From assembly GCA_001275005.1 (NCBI GenBank), contig JWZX01003288.1, forward strand, positions 1-54,584: DNA of 54,584 nt, given 5' to 3'. Position 1 is the stretch's first letter; every line of letters starts with the position of its first letter. Shown here piece after piece: positions 32,388 through 41,400 of the stretch. The notes under the pieces are model-generated. The model was not told the origin of the DNA. It was given only the letters and a program-made list of their open reading frames with translations, and searched no databases. Both the position numbers and the translations under genes were made by a program. The stretch comes from Chrysochromulina tobinii (Eukaryota > Haptophyta > Prymnesiales > Chrysochromulinaceae).

Positions 32388-33113
32388 CTACAGCTCTACT
32401 TGCTGCCCATCTTGCTGCTCCTGCTCCTGCGGCTGACGCTGACGGAGTTCAGCCTGTCTTCGTTCTCGATCGTGGCGTGCGAGTCCCTTCAACAACTCGA
32501 GCACATCGGAGTGCGATCCCGACTGGGCCCGTGCGATGGCAAGCGTCGCTGCCGTTTCGCCCTCTGCATCGCGCGCTGCGGGGCTGGCGCCGTGTCGTAG
32601 CAGGATTGCCACGGCCTCGGGATGGTCATGATAGGCAGCCCAATGCAAAGGTGTCGCACCCAAGGTCGTTGTCGCCGTCACGTCGGCACCGCGAGATAAC
32701 AACGACCTGACAATGGCCGCGTGGCCGCGCTCCGCGGCCATGTGCAGTGGCGTGTAGCCTGTTTCGCTCGCAGCCTCGATTGGCGCGCCTGCATCCAGCA
32801 GTGTGGTGCACACCGCTGCATGGCCAACGTGAGCAGCAAGGTGGAGAGCCGTCTCACCATTTTCGTCGCGCGAGTCGGTATCCGCTCCACTGGCGAGCAG
32901 TCGTTCGACCATCTCAACGTTGCCAAACCCCGCCGCAAGGTGCAACGGAGTGTAATGGTCAGAGTCGAATGCATTCGGGTCAGCACCAGACGCGAGGGCC
33001 GTCTCGACGGCATCCATGTCTCCTCGCTCCACGAGCTCGTGGAGCGAGCTCGCTCGAGCGCCGGCTAAGGCGAACAGGATCCAGGAGCCTCGGTGCAATG
33101 CCCAAAACGACAT
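32388..33113 (-). CDS. Ankyrin-repeat protein with signal peptide
   Basis: From ATG 33113 the product is 241 residues. It starts with a hydrophobic leader (MSFWALHRGSWILFALAGARA) that looks like a cleavable signal peptide. It then has four clear ankyrin repeats (DHYTPLHLAAGFG, NGETALHLAAHVG, TGYTPLHMAAERG, LGATPLHWAAYHD) and a degenerate repeat on each side, ending in a Gln/Arg/Glu-rich tail. Ankyrin repeats are protein-binding scaffolds and are usually cytosolic or nuclear, so entry into the secretory pathway would be unusual. An open stretch upstream contains further in-frame codons but no conserved residues, so I take the leader Met as start. No partner is suggested. Confidence 0.82.
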   Translation of the reverse strand: MSFWALHRGSWILFALAGARASSLHELVERGDMDAVETALASGADPNAFDSDHYTPLHLAAGFGNVEMVERLLASGADTDSRDENGETALHLAAHVGHAAVCTTLLDAGAPIEAASETGYTPLHMAAERGHAAIVRSLLSRGADVTATTTLGATPLHWAAYHDHPEAVAILLRHGASPAARDAEGETAATLAIARAQSGSHSDVLELLKGLARHDRERRQAELRQRQPQEQEQQDGQQVEL

Positions 33114-33620
33114 GCCCTGTCGGTCTCCACCCCGGCGAGGACGCGAGGGCGCCGCGACGCATCGAAGGTGCACAAAAGGAAGTGTGAATGAGTTTGTGAA
33201 TGATTCGACTTGGCACCTGCGCTCGCGCGATTGATGACGTGCGGCATCCAACTTCGTTTGAGTCACGTGTGGATGCGTGTCGCACGCCAAGATATATATA
33301 TCTACAAAATTCTATGTCTAATACTGTGGCTGCAGCGGTGCAGCGGTGCGGCGCTCGCGTGTGTCGGTTCAACTGACCTTTTCGCATGTACATTCGTCGG
33401 TACCATGGTCGGTACGTATCCGATCCGAACCGTATAGTTACTGTTTACAGAGACCCGTGAAAAACCGCGCGGGTGATCGCTCCTGCACGAAGCACTACTC
33501 TAGCGCCGAGGATTCCTGGCGCATGGCGCCGCAAGCGAGTCAACACTGCTGTATTAAGCAGCGGGAGACGGTGATGTACTGCATGCCTGTAGAAAGGTGT
33601 TACGTGGGATGTACGACGGC
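33114..33620. other. Intergenic region
   Basis: Promoter side of the ankyrin gene and 3' side of Sm D1. AT-rich stretch AAGATATATATATCTAC near 33289. No gene is visible. Confidence 0.4.
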
Positions 33621-33974
33621 CTATGACCCCTTGCCTGGGCGTCCTCGTCCTCGCCCCCTGCCTCGGCCGCGGGCCCCCTTGCCCCCCACGGGCGCGGCCT
33701 GGCGCTTTTGCACAAGCTTTGGTGTGTCGTCCACTAGCAGAGTGTCCAGGTTGATGCTGTCAGGAAGGATGAAATAGCGGACGTTGCTGCCACGGATGGA
33801 CAGTGTGTCGAGAGCAAGCGGTTCCTTGCCCTTGAGGGTCATCTTCACCTGCTTGAGGTGAGTGTTCATCGAGACATCGACGCCGGCCACCGTGCCGGTG
33901 ACAACCGTCCCATTCTTCAGCTCCACAGTCACTGTCTCGTTGGACAGCTTCATGAGGAAGCGCACGAGCTTCAT
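33621..33974 (-). CDS. SNRPD1: Small nuclear ribonucleoprotein Sm D1
   Basis: A 117-residue Sm protein, close to the usual 119. It begins [20 protein letters not shown] (Sm1 motif), continues [16 protein letters not shown], then the Sm2 motif [17 protein letters not shown] and [10 protein letters not shown]. The tail is an Arg-Gly repeat ([17 protein letters not shown]), the substrate for symmetric arginine dimethylation and the binding site for SMN in other eukaryotes. Sm D1 is part of the heptameric ring around U1, U2, U4 and U5 snRNAs in the spliceosome. Start at 33974 is fixed by homology. No intron. It is divergent from selenoprotein T. Confidence 0.96.
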   Translation of the reverse strand: MKLVRFLMKLSNETVTVELKNGTVVTGTVAGVDVSMNTHLKQVKMTLKGKEPLALDTLSIRGSNVRYFILPDSINLDTLLVDDTPKLVQKRQAAPVGGKGARGRGRGRGRGRPGKGS

Positions 33975-34308
33975 AGTGCTGCTGCTGCCGCTGCTACTGC
34001 TGCGCGCTGTGGTACGTTGGTGCACCCAAGCCTGTCTGAGCGCGTGTACTCTGCGCACGCGGCGCGAATCGCGGATCAGGCGGTGAGCGAGCAGACGGCA
34101 GGCGCGCAAACGGCGGCAGCAGAGCGGCGCGTCGCAAGCAGGGAGAAGTGCACCACGACGAGTTCGCCAAACTCTGTGCGTGAAAGACGCTCGTGACGAG
34201 GCATGTAAAAGATTGGCTCATGAAAGTTCGTGAGTTCTACATGTACCGGTCAGACTCTGCGGTCAGGCTCTCGGACAATTTCGGAAGTGCTCTTCCGCCC
34301 CGCCAACC
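33975..34308. promoter_or_regulatory. Divergent promoter between Sm D1 and selenoprotein T
   Basis: 334 bases between the two outward ATG codons. CTGCTGCTGCCGCTGCTACTGCTGCG next to the Sm D1 start is a short CTG-type stretch (here 26 bases, given only as its repeat CTGCTG). No defined box is recognised. Confidence 0.4.
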
Positions 34309-34845
34309 ATGCGGACGCTGCTCACCCTCGCGTTGCTCGCGCTCGCGCTGCCCACGGGCCGGCCGCAGGCGCTATCGGGTGTCCCGGCGGACGACGGCTT
34401 CGACTCGGCGCCGGCCGCCAAGCGCGGCGGCCGCATCGAAATCAAGTACTGTATGAGCTGAGGGTATCGGAAAGTGTACGAGGACTATGCTCGTGCGCTG
34501 CGCAGTGAATACCCACACGTGACCTTCCAGGGCAATCCATTCTTGCCCGGCGAGATGAAGATGGCTCTCGCGCAGCTCCTCCAGTTCGCCTTCTTCGGTG
34601 GGATCGCGATCGCGCTCATCGGCACTCGTGCGCTGCCTGAGCGCGCTGCCAAGTTCGTCGGCGAGAACCAAGGGTTGGTGCTCGGCGGCTGCTTCATGTG
34701 CAATATCATGGCCGGCAATCTGCTTAACACTGGCGCCTTCGAGATCACCTATAACGGCGAGTTTGTGTGGTCGAAGATTGAGTCGGGCCGCTTCCCACAG
34801 GTGGACGAGCTGCGCGCCTCGCTTGCCGCCGTCGGCCTGAGCTAA
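34309..34845 (+). CDS. SELENOT: Selenoprotein T, TGA read as selenocysteine
   Basis: From ATG 34309 there are 179 codons with an in-frame TGA at 34459-34461. Reading TGA as Sec gives 178 residues: a signal peptide (MRTLLTLALLALALP), a short linker, then IEIKYCMSUGYRKVYEDYA with the redox motif C48-x-x-U51, in the thioredoxin-like fold. After TGA the frame continues with all family features: HVTFQGNPFLPGEMKMALAQ, a hydrophobic helix FAFFGGIAIALIG, AKFVGENQGLV, CFMCNIMAGNLLNTGAFEI and FPQVDELRASL. SELENOT is an ER membrane oxidoreductase, 195 residues in human. Conservation on both sides of TGA, the Cys/Ser-x motif position, and a good SECIS downstream make recoding, not termination, the clear reading. 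Ordinary gene finders would split or truncate it. Confidence 0.93.
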
Positions 34846-34905
34846 CTGAGGTGGAGGAGGAGGGTGGTGGGCGAGTAGGAGCTAGGAGCAAGAGGAGGCA
34901 TGCGT

Positions 34906-34994
34906 GGTCACACTCCCCCCCGCAATGACGCGGCCGCGCACAATCTCTCTCCAGAGACCGCGCCGCCCGCTGAGACGACGTTGAGGATGTGGCC
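34906..34994 (+). promoter_or_regulatory. SECIS element in the selenoprotein T 3' UTR
   Basis: About 60 bases after the SELENOT stop. The core quartet is ATGA (34925-34928) opposite TGA (34971-34973). Helix 2 is formed by GCGGCCGCGC and GCGCCGCCCGC with small bulges. AA (34942-34943) lies 13 bases after ATGA and is followed by a mini-hairpin TCTCT/AGAGA, the form-2 arrangement. A lower helix can form between GGTCACA (34906) and TGTGGCC (34988). All features were found by eye; folding was not computed. Confidence 0.8.
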
Positions 34995-35210
34995 TAGACA
35001 CATACGAGAAGAACCTGGTCTCATAGGTCTCGAGGTGTGGTTTAGCCCCGCAAGGAAAATCATGATATTGCCGCGGTGCGTTCGTCGCCGTCGCGTCGCT
35101 CCGCACGCTGCAATCGCCACGAACAAAACGCCATGAAACGAGAGGGGACGGGGGGAGCGCCTGCATCATCGGAGAGAGGTTCTCCCGGCCTTTTGTGTTC
35201 TCCAAGGAGA

Positions 35211-38070
35211 ATGGCGTCGGCACGCCATCTTGGATGGCTTCAATATTCTGCTGTCGTCGTCGTCTGTGCGTTCGCAGACTCGAGCCGCGCGCAGAAGGTG
35301 CGAACCTTATTGCCCCTTGGCTGTCGCGTGCGGAGCTTTGCTCTGGAGCCGGTCGCATTTGAGGCGCACACCACAGGGATACAACCTCCTGCTCTGCGCG
35401 TATATCGCTGCCTCTCTTCTCGCTTGTTTGCGCGCCTGCGCGCCTGCGCGCCTGCGCGCCTGCGCGCCTGCGCGCCTGCGCGCCTGCGCGCCCACGCCAG
35501 ACGCGCGCCAACGGGCTCTGGCATCCCACCACCTGTTCCATCCGACGCACTCACACACCCGGACCATCCGCGCACAGGTCGAATGGGTGCAAACCGCGCG
35601 CTTCAAGGATGGCTCCGTCAAGCTCCTGGAGGACATGCCGCCGCTGGAGATGGTCCCTATGGGGTCGGCGCCCAAGAGCCTCGCAGTGGACACGTCCAGG
35701 CGCCACCAGGAGATTATCGGCTTCGGCGGCGCCTTCACAGAGGCGGCGGCGCTCAATTGGAAGCTGCTCAGCGAGGACGATCAGAAAAAGGTCATCAGCC
35801 TCTACTTTGACCCGCCGGAGAAAGGCGGCCATGGCTATACGCTCGGCCGCGTGCCGATCAACTCGTGCGACTTCAGCCCGGAATCGTACTCCTTTGACGA
35901 CGTCGCGGGCGACGTCGAGCTCGAGCACTTTGACACGAGCGTCAGGCACGACGTCGAGTCCGGCATGATCCCGATGATTCTCGCGGCGCAGGAGAAGGTG
36001 GTGGCGCGCGGCGAAAAGCTCAATGTTTACGCGTCTCCGTGGTCGCCGCCCGCGTGGATGAAGCTGCCCGCCGCGAACCAGAGCGGTGTCGTGGTGCAGT
36101 CAATGCTCGTCTCTGCCAAGCCAAACGGTCTCGATCCGCAACACCAGCGGCCGTGGGCCAAGTACTTTTCCAAGTTCATCTCGGCGTACCGCTCGCACGG
36201 CATCGACCTGTGGGGCGTGACGGTGCAGAACGAGCCCGAGGCCGCTGTCGGCTGGGAGGCGATGCTCTGGACGCCCGAGTACATGGCGAGCTTCGTGCGT
36301 GACCACCTCGGCCCGGTGCTTGCTGCCGAGCAGCCCAACGTCAAGATTTTGGGATTCGACCACAATAAGGATCACGTGGCAGATTGGGCCAAGGCGCTGT
36401 ACGAAGACCCGGAGGCGGCCAAGTTCTTCGCGGGCATGGGCGTGCACTGGTACGGCGGACTGAACACGCACGCGCTCGACTACACGCACCACCTGCAGCC
36501 GAATAAGATGATCCTCGGCACCGAGGCGTGTAACTGCGGGGGCGTCACCTACCGCAACATCTCCTACAAAGACGGCGCCATCATCTCGTCACCTATCGCC
36601 GCCTGGTGGTCGCGCGCCGAGTCGCTCGCGCTCGACATCCTCGAGGACCTGCGCTTCTGGGCGGTGGGCTGGACCGATTGGAACTTGGTGCTCAGCATCA
36701 AAGGCGGGCCAAACCACCTCAAGAACCTGTGCGACGCCAACATCATCGTCGACCCCATCAACAACCTCTCTCAGGGCACGCTGATCATGCAGGCGAGCTA
36801 CTACTACATGGGCCATTTCTCGCGCTACGTGCCGCCCGGCTCGCGCCGCGTGAGCCTCAATAACTCGGTCGAGCTCAACGCGCCGCCCCTGTCAGCGGAC
36901 GATGTCAAAAACGGGCAGGCGCTCCTTTTCGCGCCGTGCGACGGCGACGATGTGCAAAAGTGGACGCTCGATGACGGCGGCTCTCTCTTCGTGCACGGCA
37001 CCGCTGAGGCGCTCCTCTCGGAAGGGTACAAGCACGGCGGCGAGTGCGTCGACGTGGCTCTCGATAGCCCGATCGACGGCAAGACGCAGACTTGGGCTTG
37101 CTTCCACGTGGGCAACCAAATTTGGAGCGTCGTCGACGTGCCCGGCGGCTCGCAGATCAAGAACCCATACCTCAACAAGTGCATGACGGCGGTGCAGACC
37201 AACGGCGCGGCCGTGGGGCTCGACCCAGGCGTCGCGATCGTGGCGGCGCATGTGAAGCCGTGCCTCGACCCCGGTGATCCGAGCCAGACCTTCCGGCTCG
37301 CCAACTACGATGAGCAGGGCTTTCCGGGCAACTTCCCTGTGCGCACCGTGCCCGCGGCACCCGGCGGCGGCGAGTTGTGCCTGCAGCCGATGATCATCCA
37401 AGTGCCGCACTTCAACGCGGTCGCGTTCGAGCAGCCGAGCGGCGAGGTGTCGCTCATCACGATGAACCTGGGCGACAGCGACGTGAACTTCACCATCGTC
37501 GACCAGAATGCCCAGACGGGTGTCTCCCACACGATTGGCTCGCACGCGATCCACACGTACCGGTGGAAGCCCACTGCACGCGCCGCGGATCAGCCTGACA
37601 ATGAGCCAGGTGACGTAGCGGCGACGCTGATCACGATGCCGGTGGAGGCGCAGGCGGGCTCAAAGGCGGTCGTGGAGCAGGTGGCGGTGCCGGCGCTGGT
37701 GACCATCGAGGCAGTTCGCGCCGCTGGGGATGCGCAGCCAGCGGCAGCGGCAGCGGCAGCGGCAGCGGCTGCGGCTGCGGCTGCGGCCGCGGCTGTGGCT
37801 CCCGCTGGCGCTGCCGTCCCAGCGCCAGCTGCTGCTGCTGCTGCTGCTGGAAAAGCTGTCATGCATGGTCCAGAGCTCGTGCCACCGCAGCCGGCAGGTG
37901 AGACCGGCACCACCCTCTCGAGCGCTGTGCTACTAATGATGGCCGCGGGCGCGATCGCCACGATGGCCGTGGTCCGCCATGGGGCCGCGGGCTCGCGACG
38001 GTACGAGCGCGGTGTGGACGGCGAGCTGGTGGACGACGAGTACACGGAGTGGACGCCGCAGCCTGCTTAA
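35211..38070 (+). CDS. GH30 glucosylceramidase with lectin-like insert and C-terminal membrane anchor
   Basis: Two exons, 35211-35297 and 35578-38070, with a 280-base GT-AG intron, give 859 residues. Exon 1 is a signal peptide (MASARHLGWLQYSAVVVVCAFADSSRAQ). The GH30 barrel follows: QEIIGFGGAFTEAAALN, YTLGRVPINSCDFS, ASPWSPPAWMK, acid/base Glu248 in TVQNEPEA and nucleophile Glu345 in MILGTEACNC, then VGWTDWNLVL and GHFSRYVPPGSRRV. The family hydrolyses glucosylceramide, in lysosomes in animals. Residues about 470-630 are extra: VQKWTL, TQTWAC and SQTFRL are QxW-type motifs of ricin-type beta-trefoil sugar-binding domains. The GH30 beta-sandwich resumes after it (VAFEQPSGEVSLITMNLG to AIHTYRW). 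A poly-Ala linker, one membrane helix (about 809-829) and a short acidic tail end the protein, so it should be a type I membrane enzyme. The barrel call is secure; the insert is a moderate call. Confidence 0.92.
35430..35492 (+). repeat. 8-base tandem repeat in the GH30 intron
   Basis: About seven units of CGCCTGCG lie inside the intron. They would encode Ala-Cys-Ala-Pro-type peptides if translated, but splicing removes them. A run of this kind is prone to length change. Confidence 0.75.
37738..37800 (+). repeat. Poly-alanine codon tract in the GH30 linker
   Basis: GCAGCG then GCTGCG repeats encode about 20 Ala before the membrane helix. A shorter GCTGCTGCT tract follows at about 37830. Confidence 0.7.
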
Positions 38071-38483
38071 GCGGCTGAGTGTGCGTCACGCAAGGCGCAT
38101 GCGCCCGGCGCTAGTGTCCCTACATACTGTGGCATGAGCAGCATTTGAGTGTACGGCAATACATGTACATGTATGGCGGCACGTGCGCACGCGCGCGCAC
38201 CGAGCAGCAATTGCGCCACTTCGTCATGATGACTAAATGTGGTCTCACTATGTACTATGTAGAGAAGCATTACGTCCTCCGCGCGTTCCACGTTGTGTCT
38301 CCACGGGACCGGTGGTCGAGCGTCTTGCTGATATGTTAACGTGTACGTGGCTGGCGCGTACCGCCGACGCGCTGTAATGAGCGGCGAGTTTTTAGCGCCT
38401 CAATACCCCTCACGTCTCATCCAGAGAGAGCCTCATCAAAGGAACGTCGACGAATCGGCCGTACTTGCCCGCCCCCGAGAACA
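38071..38483. other. Intergenic region
   Basis: 3' end of the glucosylceramidase gene and promoter of the helicase gene (same strand). It contains TACATGTACATGTATGG and an alternating CGCACGCGCGCGCAC tract that could adopt Z-form DNA. No gene seen. Confidence 0.4.
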
Positions 38484-41400
38484 ATGCGCTTTGTTCAGTT
38501 CCTCAGTCAATGGGCTCCTCATCCGCACCCACTCCAACCCACAGCTTCCCTCTCGCCGCTCGTCGTCCATCCTCGCGTTGGCTCCTCTGCAATCCGCATG
38601 GACTGTGAGCCGGAACCACCACTTCTCAACCGCGTGGTGCCCAACCTTTTGCAAGCGGAAGCCATCCGCAGCTCCAGCAACGCGGTGCTGATGATCGCGA
38701 GCCCGGGGACGGGGAAGACGCGCGTCATCCGTGCCCGGCTCGCCTACCTGATGGGCAAAGGAGTGCCTGCTAGCTCCATCCTCGTCGTCACCTTCACGCA
38801 GCACGCCGCCGAGATGCTCAAGACGCGCGTGCAAGTGCTCGGCACGAGCCTAGAGGGCGTGCACCTGGGCACGTTCCACTCCGTCTGCGCAAAGATGCTG
38901 CGCGAGCACGCCGCGCTCCTCGGCCTGTCCCCCTCATTCCGTGTGCTCATGGAGACGGAGCAGCTCGAGTTGCTGAGCGCGCTCATGCGCCAGGTTGGGA
39001 TGGCCCCCCGAGATGGTGGTCAGCGCCGCGGGGGGGCGAGTGACGCCTCATCGAGCGGCAGCACCTCGCAGGTGACCGCCGCCGCCATCCTCCGCCGCAT
39101 CCAGTGCTGGAAAGAGCGGGGGCTGCGTCCGGACGACGTGCATACCGTCGCGGAGGCCGACGTGGCTGGCGGCGCGCCGGCGGCGATGGTGCACGCCGCG
39201 CGCAACCTGTACCCGCTCTACCAGCGCGGCCTGCACGAGCGCGGCACTCTTGATTACACCGACCTCACCCTCGCCACGCTGCGCCTCTTCGAGAGCCACC
39301 CGCACGTGCTCCGCGCCTATCGACGGCGGTTTCGGCACTTGCTGGTCGACGAGCTGCAGGACACGAGTGCGGTCCAGTACGAGTGGCTTCGCAAGCTCGC
39401 GGGCGCGGCGGGGCAGGCGCCGTCGGCCGACCGGGAGTCCTTTGAGGACGACGGGCCCGCTGTCGCCTCGTCCATCTTCGCCGCGGCGGACGACGATCAA
39501 TCCATTTATGGTTGGCGAGGTGCGTCGCGCGACAACGTGCTTCGCTTTCCTCACGACTGGCCACGCACGGAGGTGATCCGGATGGCGCAGTCGTACCGAT
39601 GCTCGCCGCACGTGCTCGCCTCGGCGCTCCCGCTCCTGCAGCACGCGGACAGCCTCGTGCCCAAGTCGCCCTTTACACGCCTGCCGCCCGCGAACGCAGC
39701 GCGCGTGCTGCTCCGCGGCTTTTGGGACTCGACCCAGGAGGGAGCCTGGATCGCCTCGCAGATCCGTGCGCGTGTGCTCGGCGGCCAGTCGCTCGCGTCG
39801 ATCGCCGTGCTCGTGCGCTCGCAGGAGCAGGCGAAGAGCCTGCTGCCGCACCTGGTCGCAGCTGGGATCCCAGTCGCGATGCAGCCTCTGGGGGCCGTGG
39901 ACGCTTGGTGGAACGCCCATGAGGTGCGCTGCGCGGTGAACGCGCTTCGCCTCGTCCGCTCGACCGCGGACGACGCGGCCGCACGCGAGCTGCTCGGCGC
40001 GTGGGCTGGCCTGAGCCGCGCCGCCATCGACACGCTGCAAGAGCTCGCACAGAAGCAAGAGCGCTCACTGCTCACCACGACGGCTCGCGCTCTGCAACAC
40101 GAGAGGCTGCCGAGGCCGTCCGCCTCCCGCCTCACCTACTTCTTTGCGCGCTTTGCGCACTGGCAAAGCCTCGCGAAGACGGGCGGGCTGCCCCAGGTCT
40201 TGGGCGCCGTCGCGAGCGACCACGCTGGATGGTGCACTGACGGTGGCGCCTCGATGCGCAAGCTCGTCGCGTTCGCACAGCGCTGCGGCTCGTTCGGCAA
40301 GCTGCTCGAGCACTCAGCCTTCAAGCGAAGCCAGCCCGGCGCCGGCACATCGACCTTGAGCGGCGTTCCGAACCCCTCGGGTTCGGGTAACGGTCGCGGC
40401 GCCGACGGCGCCGTCGGTGGCGGAGCCAGTGAGCGCCGTATTGGTGAGCGCCGTACTGGTGAGCCTGCAGTGGACGAGGGTGCGATCAGTCTCCTCACGA
40501 TCCATAAAGCCAAGGGCCTCGAATGGGATACGGTCTTCTTGCCTGGCTGGGAGCAGGGCACCTTCCCGCTCGCCCCCTCGACGCGCCTCGGCTCACAGGG
40601 GCACGATGAAGAGTGGAGGCTCGCCTACGTGGCACTCACGCGTGCCAAGCACTTTGCGGGTATCACGCATGTGTCGCGTCGCAACTGGCAGGGCCGCTGG
40701 CAACACTTGGAGCCGTCCACATTCTTGCAGGTGCTCCCCTCGTCGAGCGTCGCCTCCTTTGCGCCCAACACGGCGCGCCCCTACTACCAGGGCGCCGCGG
40801 GATTCCGAGCGACCAACTCGGCGCTCTTCAACCAGCGCCGTTCGAGGTTGCAACCTCGCCCCCTCGACCGGGCCGCCGCGACGCGCGTGAGCGCGTCGGC
40901 GCGCATCGGCGCGGCCGTGGGTGCTGACGTCACTTCAAGGGATGGGCAGCCTGAGTGGCGCGCATACCATGGCGTGGAGGTCTTTGCTGCGCCTCCATCG
41001 CTGGCTTCCGCCGCGGTCGAGAGGGCAGCGGTGGAGGTCGAGGCCGTCGAGATTCCCAGCGAGATTCCCAGCGAGATTCGCAGCGAGATTCGCAGCGTGC
41101 TCAAGGGACCCAGGGAGGCAGAGGCGGAGATGGGCCTGTTCCTTGAGGATTTGACGACGGAGGTGGAGGAGGCGCCAGGCATCACGCCAGTGGCACTGGC
41201 GGCAGCTTTCCCCACAGCGACGTCGGAGCCGGCGGTGCCGGCAAGCGCCATCCAGAGCGCGGCGGTCCAGGCAGTCACCTTCCCCACAGCGACGTCGGAG
41301 CCGGCGGTGCCGGCAAGCGCCATCCAGAGCGCGGCGGTCCAGGCAGTCACCTTCCCCACAGCGGTCACCTTCCCCTCACTCAGCGGCGTGGCGTGGGATG

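Noticed and set aside
34309..34461. Short protein ending at TGA 34459 instead of selenoprotein T
   Set aside because: Family conservation continues for 127 residues after TGA in the same frame, and a SECIS-like element follows.
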